Shown here piece by piece: positions 1-8,428 of a stretch of DNA of 64,000 nucleotides; the first letter of the stretch is position 1, and every line of letters starts with the position of its first letter. Source of the stretch: Solibacillus sp. FSL H8-0523 (GTDB taxonomy: Bacteria; Bacillota; Bacilli; Bacillales_A; Planococcaceae); NCBI RefSeq assembly GCF_038051985.1, contig NZ_CP150291.1, forward strand, positions 3,658,001-3,722,000, written 5' to 3'. The position numbers were made by a program, and so were the translations under genes. A model generated the notes under the pieces. The model searched no databases. It was not told the origin of the DNA and worked only from the letters and a program-made list of their open reading frames with translations.

Positions 1-624
1 CTTATTTTCTTTCCGCTTGGGGCAGTAAAACTTGAAAATTTGCTCCCTGTTTTTGAAACAGATTTAAAAGGGATTGTTCTTGGGACAACTTCTAGCTTAC
101 ATGCCTTTTTAGGTTTTAGTATCGTGTTATTCTATATTTCACTTATCAAAAAACCACAACAAGCGACCAAGATGACGGTATTAGGTATTTTATGGCCCTT
201 CTTCTTTTACATCATTATTTTTATTGTGTGTATTGGTGTTTTTGGAAATGAAACAACAAACAATCTCTACTATCCAGTTTTCGAGTTGTCAAAAAAGGTA
301 TCCAACCCAGGGAATTTTATTGAACGCTTTGATTCCATTTTATTTATTATTTGGACCATCATCGTATTTACAACGAGTTTGATCGCATTTGATATTGCGG
401 TTTTGTTACTTACTTTGATTTTTAAAAATACGAAAAAAATGACCATCATTTTTATTTTATCCCCTATAATTTTTCTTTTAGCGATGCTGCCAACGAATTA
501 TATTGAAATCAATAAAATCATAAAGTATATGGCTTATACCGAAATTACATTTATCATTTTTGTCATATTACTTCTCGGTACGATGCTATTAATCAAAGGT
601 GTGAAAACAAATGATCAAATATAA
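1..624 (+). CDS. Spore germination receptor B subunit (GerAB/GerBB family), 5' truncated
   Basis: The frame is open from the first base of the window, so the start lies upstream; 207 C-terminal residues are visible. They form about five hydrophobic segments, with a short loop resembling the ENLLPVF stretch seen in GerAB-type APC-superfamily proteins. In the family this subunit sits in the spore inner membrane and binds the germinant together with the A and C subunits. The stop overlaps the following gerAC-type gene by 14 nt, the usual translational coupling in gerA-type operons. Which receptor (GerA, GerB or GerK-like) cannot be told from this fragment. Confidence 0.9.
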   Translation, partial: LIFFPLGAVKLENLLPVFETDLKGIVLGTTSSLHAFLGFSIVLFYISLIKKPQQATKMTVLGILWPFFFYIIIFIVCIGVFGNETTNNLYYPVFELSKKVSNPGNFIERFDSILFIIWTIIVFTTSLIAFDIAVLLLTLIFKNTKKMTIIFILSPIIFLLAMLPTNYIEINKIIKYMAYTEITFIIFVILLLGTMLLIKGVKTNDQI

Positions 625-1882
625 AGGCTATATTTTTTTGTTTTTAAGTTCACTACTCCTTTCTGCCTGCTGGGACAAAATCGAAGTAGAGGAACGGGGA
701 TTTGTTTCAGCGATTGCCATTGATTTAGCGAATAGTCGGAGTGCAATTGAAACTAATCAACAAGATCCACAGCAGCAAAAAAATGAAACGCCCTTACAAC
801 GAGATGAAAGAATCTTTAATCAAAACAAAGATGAAGATTATGGACTACATGAAAATAATAAATTCAAATTAACACAACAGCTGATTGTTCCCTCTGGCTT
901 AAGTCAGGCTCAAAATAGTGGTGGGAATACCGTACCCGCTTTTCGAAATTTGTCTGAAACAGGCGATACGATTATTGAAATGAACCGCGATATGATTAAA
1001 CAAGCTGGTCGTATCACCAATGTCACTCATTTAGATGTGGTTCTCTTCTCGAAAGCCGTTGCATCTGAGGAGGATTTATTTGCGGATTTAATGGATATTT
1101 TCCTTCGAGAAAAGGAAATGTTACGTAGCGTAAAAGTTGCCATTACAAAGGAGCATGCTGGTGATTTCTTATACATTGTCCCTGAAAACGAAAAAATTCC
1201 TAGTACGTATATCTCTAAATTATTGGAAAATAAATCGAATTTAGAAATTGCACAACCATTAACAGTCGGAGATGTGCAGGATTTACTTCTATCCAAAAAG
1301 AGTTTTGCTATCCCTGTATTAAACACCGTCAATGCAACAACGATTAATTATACGGGACTTTCCATTTACAATGATCCCCAAAAAAAGGTGGTCGGCATGT
1401 TAATCGGTGACCAAGCAAAAGGATTAAATTTCCTCAATTCGAAAGACCAAACAGGTACGATCAATCTAAAAATGAACAACCGCGATATTACGTTCGAAGT
1501 ATTAAAGGTAAATCGAGAACTCTCATTAAAAAATAATAATAAAAATCAATTAAATTTCCAGTTTACAATTCATGTGGAAGCAGGCATTGCGGAACAATAT
1601 GGCTCCCTTGATGTCATGACCGAGGAACATTATAAAGAGTTAAAAAAAGCGTTAGAAAAGGAGATTACCCGCATAACAAAACAGACAGTTTCTCTTTTAC
1701 AAAAAGATGTACAAACTGATCTACTTGGCTTAAATACACATCTTTACAACTATCACTATCCTTTATGGTCAAAAGTTAAGGATGATTGGGAAACGGGTCA
1801 ACACTATTTTTTAAAAAGCAACGTCACAACGGATGTTATTGTTACCATCGTAAAACCAGGGAATATCATTAAATCAAATTAA
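611..1882 (+). CDS. Spore germination lipoprotein, Ger(x)C family
   Basis: 423 residues with an N-terminal lipoprotein signal ending in the lipobox LLSAC at residues 16-20, followed by the family hallmark WDKIEVEERGFVSAIAID. It is the C subunit of a gerA-type germinant receptor, anchored by lipid to the outer face of the spore inner membrane. It is slightly longer than the usual ~370-400 residues because of a Gln/Asn/Glu-rich insertion around residues 45-80. Translation is coupled to the upstream B subunit (14-nt overlap). Family assignment is firm; the germinant is unknown. Confidence 0.93.
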   Translation: MIKYKGYIFLFLSSLLLSACWDKIEVEERGFVSAIAIDLANSRSAIETNQQDPQQQKNETPLQRDERIFNQNKDEDYGLHENNKFKLTQQLIVPSGLSQAQNSGGNTVPAFRNLSETGDTIIEMNRDMIKQAGRITNVTHLDVVLFSKAVASEEDLFADLMDIFLREKEMLRSVKVAITKEHAGDFLYIVPENEKIPSTYISKLLENKSNLEIAQPLTVGDVQDLLLSKKSFAIPVLNTVNATTINYTGLSIYNDPQKKVVGMLIGDQAKGLNFLNSKDQTGTINLKMNNRDITFEVLKVNRELSLKNNNKNQLNFQFTIHVEAGIAEQYGSLDVMTEEHYKELKKALEKEITRITKQTVSLLQKDVQTDLLGLNTHLYNYHYPLWSKVKDDWETGQHYFLKSNVTTDVIVTIVKPGNIIKSN

Positions 1883-1896
1883 AAGGGAGGCTAGCC

Positions 1897-2046
1897 ATGT
1901 GGAGTCTGTTAGTTGACCGTTTAACCGATGTCACAACACTCGTCTGTACCATTTTATCCTTTGCTATTCCATTTACCGTTTATCAAATTAACCGAGCCTT
2001 CCATAAAAACACGAATCCCCCCTGGAAAAGACGTCGTGACACTTAA
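1897..2046 (+). CDS. Small membrane protein at the end of the germination operon (49 aa)
   Basis: Found by reading downstream of gerAC. AAAAGGGAGG lies 6 nt before ATG, and the frame encodes 49 residues. One hydrophobic segment (about residues 11-29) is followed by a basic tail ending PPWKRRRDT. It begins 14 nt after the gerAC stop and precedes a terminator, so it is probably the last gene of the receptor operon. Small membrane 'D subunit' proteins are known near some Bacillus ger operons and modulate germination; those usually have two membrane segments. Whether this shorter protein is related is inference. Confidence 0.6.
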   Translation: MWSLLVDRLTDVTTLVCTILSFAIPFTVYQINRAFHKNTNPPWKRRRDT

Positions 2047-2059
2047 TTAACTAGAAAAA

Positions 2060-2084
2060 CCCCCATAAACCACTTTTATGGGGG
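2060..2084. terminator. Bidirectional hairpin terminator between converging genes
   Basis: A perfect 10-bp stem (CCCCCATAAA / TTTATGGGGG) with a 5-nt loop. Read on the minus strand it is followed by TTTTT, so it best serves the small spore gene ending at 2106; it can also stop transcripts from the ger operon. Confidence 0.8.
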
Positions 2085-2105
2085 CTTGATTCACTTCGTA
2101 TTCCC

Positions 2106-2258
2106 TTAAAACTGGTTAGCCTTCGCAGCACTTCTCAAGAGCTGATTATGGAGCGTAACCTCCGTTTGACCATTTACCTGAGATTTTTGATGCTTGACTT
2201 TTGTCCAGTTTTGGTGGATTTTTTGAGATTTTGGATCTAATTCGACCTTCTTGCCCAT
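2106..2258 (-). CDS. Small spore-type protein with SQVNGQT motif (YpzG-like), 50 aa
   Basis: A strong AGGAGG 9 nt upstream of ATG at 2258 selects this 50-residue frame; a longer overlapping frame on the same strand has no ribosome binding site. The protein starts MGKKVELDPKSQKIHQNW and contains SQVNGQTEVTLHNQLLRSAA. The SQVNGQT core resembles the small YpzG-type proteins of spore formers. It is hydrophilic, with no signal peptide or membrane segment. The adjacent Tlp gene and the terminator at 2060-2084 support a real sporulation gene. The family name is a recollection from motif similarity, not a search result. Confidence 0.6.
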   Translation of the reverse strand: MGKKVELDPKSQKIHQNWTKVKHQKSQVNGQTEVTLHNQLLRSAAKANQF

Positions 2259-2348
2259 CACTTCCACCTCCTAAGTTTACAGTGAAATCTAAAATAGTAT
2301 GTGTTGATTCGCTACTTTCATTCGTACTTGAAGGCAAATCGTTATTAA

Positions 2349-2567
2349 TTACTTATCCGTCTCCTCCTTTATTTCTTCTTTTAGCTCTTCAATTTCATGT
2401 TTACGTCGTGCATTTTTTTCCCTAATGATTTCTCGATCGAGCCCGTCTAAAAATTCCTTCCCGATTTCTGCTTCCATAAAATTTCTTTCCGTATTTCTAA
2501 CAATTTCCCGTATGCGATCCACTTTACTCGTTTTATTATCATGTTTCGGGTGCTTTGAATTCGACAT
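2349..2567 (-). CDS. tlp: Small acid-soluble spore protein Tlp
   Basis: 72 residues; the start at 2567 is chosen because AGGAGG precedes that ATG, whereas upstream in-frame starts have none. The acidic, helical pattern (DRIREIVRNTERNFMEAEIG then IREKNARRKHEIEELKEEIK) matches Tlp, a thioredoxin-like minor SASP of the forespore that is rich in charged residues and has no true thioredoxin fold. It lies between two other small spore-type genes on the same strand and is probably made late in the forespore, though no clear sigma-G promoter could be assigned. Confidence 0.85.
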   Translation of the reverse strand: MSNSKHPKHDNKTSKVDRIREIVRNTERNFMEAEIGKEFLDGLDREIIREKNARRKHEIEELKEEIKEETDK

Positions 2568-2664
2568 GTTACCTCCTAATTTTTGCGCTAGTATAAAATT
2601 AGTATGAATTTTTCTGCAGATTATATGTGAACCAATTTCAAAAAATTTAAAATTCGATTCACCA

Positions 2665-3303
2665 CTATTCACTAGCAAGCGCAGTAATAATGGCTCCGAT
2701 TGCTTCTATCCACGCACCTATTGCATTCATTACGGTTCCTTCTTCGGTATCTGTATTCGCAAAAATTTGAATGACACTCCCAATTAATTGAATGATATTA
2801 CCGGTATTTGCGATTGTTTCTAACAACGTCAAGTTGCCTGAGGTTTGAATAGTCATTCCCATTCCGACAACTTGAAGTAAATCCCCTTGTTGTTGTAAAA
2901 GCTCACCCGATTGTTCGTTGTTACTTAATATGCCAGCAACCACTGCGATGTTACCAATTGCTTGTAGCTGCTCTCCAGCAATATTTAATAAGCCTTCTTC
3001 CCCTTCTGCAGCAATAGCCGATCCCCCGGCTTCTAATATATTGCCGATGACATTAAAATCTGTAAGGGTTTGCTCGGTAAAAATTTGTGAAGGAGTACTG
3101 GCAATTGCTGTAACAATTGAACCAACCGCTTCAATCCAGTTCCCTGCAACAACAGCGACATTTGCGCTGTTTGTTTCATTTTGATTATTTAAAGGATGCT
3201 GTTTTCCGCGCCCAGTATGAGCCATCAATTGATCCCATTTATTAATTGATTTATCTTTTCCTTTACGGTTATTGCGGTTATTCGGGTTATAAAAACGCAT
3301 CAT
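2665..3303 (-). CDS. Repetitive hydrophobic glycine-rich protein (DUF6944-like)
   Basis: 212 residues if translation starts at the ATG at 3303 just after GGGTGGGG; the adjacent ATG at 3300 is equally possible. A basic Asn/Arg/Lys-rich N-terminus (residues 1-45) is followed by six degenerate repeats of roughly 23-33 residues, each with a core like aGNxIqAiGsI, with glycines near residues 54, 87, 110, 140, 168 and 196. The first and last units are the most alike. There is no signal peptide. It resembles proteins labelled DUF6944 family repetitive protein in Bacillus, whose role is unknown. Neighbouring spore genes suggest a spore-coat or exosporium link, which is inference. Confidence 0.65.
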   Translation of the reverse strand: MMRFYNPNNRNNRKGKDKSINKWDQLMAHTGRGKQHPLNNQNETNSANVAVVAGNWIEAVGSIVTAIASTPSQIFTEQTLTDFNVIGNILEAGGSAIAAEGEEGLLNIAGEQLQAIGNIAVVAGILSNNEQSGELLQQQGDLLQVVGMGMTIQTSGNLTLLETIANTGNIIQLIGSVIQIFANTDTEEGTVMNAIGAWIEAIGAIITALASE

Positions 3304-3420
3304 TTCCCCACCCACTAATCTAAAAAAATCATCCTGCACTAGAATATGATTTTTTTACTAGTCGCCTTAGACTTATGAAATGAAACGCTTCCCTATAAAT
3401 TGAGGATGAACCGTAAAAAA

Positions 3421-3453
3421 ACCAGATAACAAAAGTAGCTTTTGTCATCTGGT
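3421..3453 (-). terminator. Terminator of the dus gene
   Basis: Near-perfect 14-15 bp stem (ACCAGAT.ACAAAAG / CTTTTGT.ATCTGGT) with a 4-nt loop. On the minus strand it is followed by TTTTTT and lies 7 nt past the dus stop codon. Confidence 0.85.
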
Positions 3454-3459
3454 CTGTTT

Positions 3460-4428
3460 TTATTCTACGTCTTGCTGCTTAAAGTTATCTAACAAAGCAC
3501 GCACTTCTGTAGTTGATTTTGTATTCATTAATTGGTTACGTAATTCGCCAGCTCCGCGGAAGCCTTTTACGTAAATTTTGAAAAAGCGATGTAAGCCTGA
3601 CATTGATCGTGGCAATTGGTCAGCGTATTTGTCTTGTAGATCTAATTGTAAGCGTAACAGGTCTAAAAGCTCTTCGCTTGTATGCTCTCTAGGCTCTTTT
3701 TCAAAGGCAAATGGGTTTTTGAAAATCCCACGCCCGATCATCACACCATCGACACCGTATTTCTCTACCAGCTCTAAGCCCATTTGACGGTCTAAAATAT
3801 CACCATTAATCGTCAGCTTTGTATTCGGTGCAATTTCATCACGCAGCGCTTTGACTTCCGGAATCATCTCCCAGTGTGCATCGGCCACACTCATTTCTTT
3901 ACGTGTACGTAAGTGAATCGATAGGTTGGCGATATCTTGTTTTAAAATATGCGTTAACCAATCCTTCCACTCATCTAACTCTTTAAAACCAAGTCGCGTT
4001 TTGACGCTGACTGGAATGCCACCTGCTTTCGCTGCTTGGATGAGCTCTGCTGCCACATCTGGTCGTAAAATCAGACCTGCACCTTTCCCTCTTCCTGCTA
4101 CGTTTGGTACCGGACAACCCATATTTAAATCAATCCCTTTAAAGCCCATTTCCGCTAAATCAATACTCATCTTGCGGAAATTTTCCGGATTATCTCCCCA
4201 AATATGTGCAACAATCGGCTGCTCATCTTCTGTGAACATTAAACGGCCACGCACGCTTTCAATACCACTTGGATGGCAATAGCTTTCTGAATTTGTGAAC
4301 TCTGTAAAATAAACATCCGGTGCGCCTGCTTCAGCGACAACATGACGGAACACACAGTCTGTTACATCTTCCATTGGTGCCAGCACAAAAAATGGTGTCG
4401 GCAAATCATTCCAAAAATTTTCTTTCAT
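3460..4428 (-). CDS. dus: tRNA-dihydrouridine synthase
   Basis: 322 residues forming a TIM barrel with [12 protein letters not shown] near residue 16 is the FMN-binding opening motif. LNMGCP carries the catalytic cysteine (C105), VSVKTRLG and TINGDI follow, and [10 protein letters not shown] closes the barrel. The enzyme reduces uridines in the D-loop of tRNAs using NADPH. The N-terminus and the NSESYCHP region resemble the B. subtilis YfjN branch rather than the DusB copy near the folate genes. GAGAGGA lies 11 nt before the ATG. It is monocistronic, with its own terminator. Confidence 0.95.
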   Translation of the reverse strand: MKENFWNDLPTPFFVLAPMEDVTDCVFRHVVAEAGAPDVYFTEFTNSESYCHPSGIESVRGRLMFTEDEQPIVAHIWGDNPENFRKMSIDLAEMGFKGIDLNMGCPVPNVAGRGKGAGLILRPDVAAELIQAAKAGGIPVSVKTRLGFKELDEWKDWLTHILKQDIANLSIHLRTRKEMSVADAHWEMIPEVKALRDEIAPNTKLTINGDILDRQMGLELVEKYGVDGVMIGRGIFKNPFAFEKEPREHTSEELLDLLRLQLDLQDKYADQLPRSMSGLHRFFKIYVKGFRGAGELRNQLMNTKSTTEVRALLDNFKQQDVE

Positions 4429-4557
4429 CTAATACTCGATCCTCTCATTACAATCTGTTATATGTGCTTAAATCATTAATTGTAAGCATAAATGCAATCA
4501 TTTTTATAGTATAACCTAGCTTGCACAATTTTTCTTGTAACATGGACGAAAAAGAGA

Positions 4558-4573
4558 ATAGGTTTACACCTAT
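4558..4573 (-). terminator. Weak terminator overlapping the aspartate dehydrogenase stop codon
   Basis: A 6-bp stem (ATAGGT / ACCTAT) with a 4-nt loop starts within the stop codon of the gene and is followed on the minus strand by TCTCTTTTTC. The stem is short, so termination may be partial. Confidence 0.4.
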
Positions 4574-5349
4574 CCTCCAATGATCAATGGCTGATGCATT
4601 CTTTTCAGTGTGCCTAAAATACTCATCGCCGCTAAATAGCTTGTTTTCGGATTTTGAGGTAGCGGATTATTTTTGATTGTAAACGTCGCTTCTCCAAAAT
4701 CTCCTGCAATCTCGACTTGATGGATGTTTTGTGTAATATGTGGATCGGCCACTAAACGTACCTTCGTTTCTTCAAAGCCTAGACTTGCTAATGCAAGAAC
4801 AATCGATACATTCATGTTTTTTGGGAATTTGCGAATCGCCTCACGTGCAGTTCCTTCAAAAATCACTTTTTCTTCGTTAATTACTTCATCCATTAATGAA
4901 CTTGCCGGCTTGCGCGTTGTTAAGTTAACCGATGTCACCGTTCCAAGTGCAGCTGCATTTTGTAGTAAATCCAAACCTCCAATAGCGCCTGATGGTAAAT
5001 AGATTGCATGACGATGCTCTATTACTAGCGTATTTAGTTGTTGCAATAATTGCTCATCTGCCAGGGCTCCGATGCTAATTAAGACAACCGGTTTTCGTTC
5101 GAGAATTGCTGGCACGAGCTCTTGCACCGCTTCAATTGTCGCTGCTTCTACTACGAGATCAATGTTTGACGTTAGAAATGCCTCTAAATCTGTATAGAGC
5201 GTTACGCCAAACCTTTCTGTAAGCATTGTGTATTTTTCTTTATCGCGAACATAGACACTTTGAATACTAAGCCCTTTTTGCTCACGTTCGTTCAGCTCTT
5301 GTAACAAAAAATTTGCGATGGCTCCTGCGCCGATTAGACCGATGTTCAT
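4570..5349 (-). CDS. nadX: L-aspartate dehydrogenase (NadX family)
   Basis: 259 residues. An N-terminal Rossmann domain starts with GLIGAGAIA. The C-terminal catalytic half has PSGAIGGLDLL and ends with the family block GDFGEATFTIKNNPLP.NPKTS. The family oxidises L-aspartate to iminoaspartate with NAD(P), which can feed NAD synthesis or aspartate catabolism. AAAGGAGC precedes the ATG by 7 nt. No nad genes are visible beside it, so the metabolic role here is open. Length and motifs match the family. Confidence 0.88.
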   Translation of the reverse strand: MNIGLIGAGAIANFLLQELNEREQKGLSIQSVYVRDKEKYTMLTERFGVTLYTDLEAFLTSNIDLVVEAATIEAVQELVPAILERKPVVLISIGALADEQLLQQLNTLVIEHRHAIYLPSGAIGGLDLLQNAAALGTVTSVNLTTRKPASSLMDEVINEEKVIFEGTAREAIRKFPKNMNVSIVLALASLGFEETKVRLVADPHITQNIHQVEIAGDFGEATFTIKNNPLPQNPKTSYLAAMSILGTLKRMHQPLIIGG

Positions 5350-5471
5350 AAGATTGCTCCTTTAACTGTTTTATAAGATTATAGCATTGAATTTTCCAAG
5401 AGTGATTTATCGTTAAAAGTATAATAATTCCAATTCTTATCTTTCTCTGCGCTAGACTTTCTTATCATTAT

Positions 5472-5510
5472 AAAAATCCCTCGTGATCATTTTGATCGCG
5501 AGGGATTTTT
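5472..5510. terminator. Strong bidirectional terminator
   Basis: A long inverted repeat (AAAAATCCCTCG.GATCA / TGATC.CGAGGGATTTTT) with a 3-nt loop and T-runs on both sides. It ends transcripts of the minus-strand gene at 5577-6434 and isolates it from the aspartate dehydrogenase promoter. Confidence 0.85.
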
Positions 5511-5576
5511 AATTAGCTACGTATGAAATTAATGCGAATATCCAAAGGCGGAGCTGTTACTGTTTTCGGTTAGCAT

Positions 5577-6434
5577 CTAGTTAAGCAGTAATGTACCATT
5601 AGGCTCTGGTAACTCTGAAGCTGTAATCTGATTCATTTTGCAATAATGCTTGAAGAATTGTTGCGCTAGCTCTTTTTCCTGAGGATCCGTTTTCAATGAA
5701 ATGATGGTACGTAACATTTGTGCCATCCATACATTATCAAAATAACGGTATTTCCCTGAATTCCAAGATACTTTTTCTGGCGATTTTTTATTCGTATAAT
5801 ATTCCCAGAAAACTAACTGATCTGATTCCTCTTTTGTTAGAGAAAGTCTGTATTTAGAATGTGCCGGAATCTCCCCATCTTCACAAAGCTTACCGATAAA
5901 GTCTTCATGTACCATGTAGACACCTAAAATACGTCGGTCTTTTTCAGACACGCCTGCATCTCTAGCTGTTAACAGGATCGCACTATTTTGGTGCAAACGA
6001 GTCGGCTTGTTTGGTTTGCCTTTGTTATTACCGTTTTTGATTACACCCGAAGAAACTTTCCATTCTTCTATAGAACTTGTTTGTTCTTCTGTGTCACACC
6101 AAAATACCATTTGTGATTCCGGGTGAAGTTTGTGATGCTTCATTAGCTTTTCATGTTCCCAGCGAAGTAGTAGGTTTTTACGTTGACGTTTCTTTTCCTC
6201 TTCCTTCTGCCATTGATCTGCTTTTCGTTCAATTTCTTTTTCTTCAATAATACCTTCAAGTGACTTAGCATCGTCTATATCATGTAGCTTTAAATGCTTG
6301 CCAAATACATCCGGATAAACAAATAATTTGTTTTCCGTTGCAAAATTTATTTCAATACTCGACTCATTATGCTTAACAATACTACCTGTACCAAAAACCT
6401 TGTGTGTAACTTTTTTATTGATGAGATTCATCAT
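5577..6434 (-). CDS. Hypothetical protein with N-terminal Tudor-like (helicase-tail-like) domain
   Basis: 285 residues preceded by AAGGAGG. Residues 6-50 (VTHKVFGTGSIVKH..., then NKLFVYPDVFGKHL) resemble the small SH3/Tudor-like domain at the C-terminus of PcrA/UvrD helicases, which contacts partner proteins. A charged coiled-coil stretch (about 65-105, rich in Lys/Glu/Arg) follows, then a globular Trp-rich half with no motif I recognise. There is no signal peptide or membrane segment. The gene is single, with its own terminator. Function unknown; nucleic-acid or protein binding is only a guess from the N-terminal domain. Confidence 0.7.
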   Translation of the reverse strand: MMNLINKKVTHKVFGTGSIVKHNESSIEINFATENKLFVYPDVFGKHLKLHDIDDAKSLEGIIEEKEIERKADQWQKEEEKKRQRKNLLLRWEHEKLMKHHKLHPESQMVFWCDTEEQTSSIEEWKVSSGVIKNGNNKGKPNKPTRLHQNSAILLTARDAGVSEKDRRILGVYMVHEDFIGKLCEDGEIPAHSKYRLSLTKEESDQLVFWEYYTNKKSPEKVSWNSGKYRYFDNVWMAQMLRTIISLKTDPQEKELAQQFFKHYCKMNQITASELPEPNGTLLLN

Positions 6435-6858
6435 TTAGTCCTCCTTGTGAAGTGAAAATCCAATAACTAGATTTCCGATTCGATTAACTTACTGCAAAAG
6501 CTCACGCAACTGTTTGACTTATTCTGGATTTAAAATAGGGTATAAAAAAACGTATTCCAATTCTATCTGCAAAAAGGTACAGCGGAATTCGAATACGAGG
6601 TAAAACGATTATAAATATATTATAACATTTTTTAATCGAATAAACAAACTTATTATTGACAACATAATTCAATGAAGGTAAAATGAAATATTTATTCTTT
6701 GTTATCACTTGAAATAACGTGCTTTATAAACTACATTCACTCCTTTGCTTTTCCAATATTAGATGCTTTATTTTCCCCAACTTACCCAATTTTCATTCAC
6801 CCCATAATTTGGTTTAATGTGTAATTTTATTAATTTCTTAATCGCGCTTAACAATACT
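6435..6858. other. Intergenic region with an isolated hairpin
   Basis: 424 bp without a convincing gene; a 68-codon minus-strand frame here has no ribosome binding site and looks random. At 6551-6597 there is an interrupted inverted repeat (CGTATTC.AATTC / GAATT.GAATACG, 12 bp with one mismatch, 21-nt loop). It sits upstream of the minus-strand gene starting at 6434, so it would be in that gene's leader or promoter region. The rest is AT-rich and presumably holds that gene's promoter. Confidence 0.4.
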
Positions 6859-6898
6859 AAAAGCAGGCTGTTTTAGAATTTCTAAAATGCCTGCTTTT
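6859..6898 (-). terminator. Terminator of the first degV gene
   Basis: Inverted repeat AAGCAGGC..TTTTAGAA / TTCTAAAA..GCCTGCTT, with T-runs on both sides. It lies 43 nt beyond the degV stop on the minus strand. Confidence 0.8.
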
Positions 6899-6941
6899 TT
6901 AATGCTTGTGGATGAAGTATTGGCTTACTTCGTTTCATTTC

Positions 6942-7793
6942 CTAGTTTTCTATCCCCGCGATACCAAAACATCCCGGCCCCGCATGGGTAGAAATCGTGG
7001 GACCTGCTTGTATCCAGTTTATCTTTTCAAAGCCCTGTTCCTTTGCACGCTGCGTCATTCTTATCTTAATCCCTTCATCCAGTCCGATTGAATAAATCAA
7101 ATAGAGCTGTTTTCGATTAATGTCGTATTGCTTTAAGTAATCGCGCATCAGCTTTTCTGCAACATGGCTCATATTGCCTCGATATTTTTTAGTTGAGACA
7201 AGCTTACCTTTTTTTAATTCGATACAGGGCTTTATCTTTAATAACGATCCTCCAATAAAAGCCATATTACTAACTCGCCCGCCTGCTCGTAGAAAGTCTA
7301 AACTGTTCGGAACGAAAGCAAGCCTAGTTTTCGGAATCACAGATTGTATTTGTTCTATTAAATAGCTAGGCTCAATGAAAGGATCTGCCTCAAGCAACGT
7401 GACAGCCTCCCTCACAATTGCCGCTAAGCCACCTGTAACGTTGAGCGTATCAATTAAGAACAGATTGTCAAACGCCTCTGCTGCAATTAACGCACTTTGA
7501 AACGAGGCCGATGCTTTTGACGTATAGCCAAGGTGGATAATGACACTCTCCGGAAAATCTGCTCTAATTTTTGAAAATAAATTGTGATACTCCTGCACAT
7601 TGGTAGCTGTGGTAGATGGGATTCTTTTCGTGCGATGATAATAATCAAACACTTCCGCTACCGATAGCTCACTCTCTAAATAATCCTTCCCGCCCATGAC
7701 GACATGCATTGGTATGATTTGAATTGGATAGTTTTCAAGCAGGTCTTTCGGTAAATCTGCTACACTCTCTGTCGATAAAATAATCCTTTTCAT
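6942..7793 (-). CDS. DegV family fatty-acid-binding protein, copy 1
   Basis: 283 residues covering both DegV domains. The N-terminal ILSTESVADLP and GYTSKASASFQSA contribute to fatty-acid binding, and DTLNVTGGLA and RAGGRVSN follow. DegV/FakB proteins hold a fatty acid for phosphorylation by the kinase FakA; no fakA is nearby. A second copy of exactly the same length, roughly 70% identical by eye, lies at 9590-10441 on the same strand, so the pair is a local duplication with other genes in between. Confidence 0.9.
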   Translation of the reverse strand: MKRIILSTESVADLPKDLLENYPIQIIPMHVVMGGKDYLESELSVAEVFDYYHRTKRIPSTTATNVQEYHNLFSKIRADFPESVIIHLGYTSKASASFQSALIAAEAFDNLFLIDTLNVTGGLAAIVREAVTLLEADPFIEPSYLIEQIQSVIPKTRLAFVPNSLDFLRAGGRVSNMAFIGGSLLKIKPCIELKKGKLVSTKKYRGNMSHVAEKLMRDYLKQYDINRKQLYLIYSIGLDEGIKIRMTQRAKEQGFEKINWIQAGPTISTHAGPGCFGIAGIEN

Positions 7794-7968
7794 TGCCCAT
7801 TCCTTCCAGCTAAAGTAGCAATTTCTACGTACATATTAATTTACTTTATATGCAGGAAATTGCGAGAATATCCATGACACTAGCTAGAAGCATATTTGAA
7901 GGAATTAATTTTATTTTTTCAACCAAATTGTATGGCATATATATAACTACACATTTGCTGATGACTAT

Positions 7969-8005
7969 AGAAAATGCTTGGCTCTATTTGAACCAAGCAT
8001 TTTCT
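7969..8005 (-). terminator. Terminator of the small spore-type gene
   Basis: Perfect 13-bp stem (AGAAAATGCTTGG / CCAAGCATTTTCT) with an 11-nt loop, 45 nt past the stop of the gene at 8051-8290 and followed on the minus strand by a T-rich tract. Confidence 0.8.
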
Positions 8006-8050
8006 ATCTGTTTCACTCGCTTTTAAACAGGAGTGAAGAGGTATTTCATG

Positions 8051-8290
8051 TTAGCTTGGGCTATTACGATCTAAATGCATACTGCCTGGTACTTCATTTA
8101 TCTTATAGGTGCTGCTGTCTACCTCTAAGTTTTCATGTAATGGCTTGTGTGGCATTTCTTCGACCGCTTGTACGTCAGATTTTTGGGCAAGTAACGCTTT
8201 CACGTCGTTGTAAGAAAGACCTGACGCTGCATTTAATCTCTTCACTTCATCAATATTTGTCCCAGCTTCTGTATACTTTTTCTGTTCCAT
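8051..8290 (-). CDS. Small hydrophilic protein, gamma-type SASP-like
   Basis: 79 residues preceded by GGAGGTG 7 nt before the ATG. The N-terminus YTEAGTNIDEVKRLNAASG resembles the short repeat of gamma-type small acid-soluble spore proteins (TE.GTN...VK..NA). It is followed by LSYNDVKALLAQ and a Pro/Asp-rich tail. Gamma-type SASPs store amino acids in the spore core and are degraded at germination. Only one repeat unit is seen here instead of two or more, so the assignment is tentative. It has its own terminator and lies between the degV paralogues. Confidence 0.5.
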   Translation of the reverse strand: MEQKKYTEAGTNIDEVKRLNAASGLSYNDVKALLAQKSDVQAVEEMPHKPLHENLEVDSSTYKINEVPGSMHLDRNSPS

Positions 8291-8428
8291 TTACACACCT
8301 CCGTTTGAATTAGCATGCTCGATGTCACTCCGTTTATGTAAAATGAATGACCCTACAGTGTACCTCTAATAAAATCAACCAAATCATAGTGACTGCATAA
8401 AATAGATTTAAAAAGGATGATGGCTATA

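Noticed and set aside
2146-2337. 63-codon minus-strand frame in the spore-gene region
   Set aside because: It overlaps a frame with an AGGAGG site, better composition and a matching terminator (2106-2258).
6502-6708. 68-codon minus-strand open frame
   Set aside because: No ribosome binding site, odd composition (Ile/Tyr/Phe-rich from AT-rich DNA), and it spans a hairpin; it looks random.
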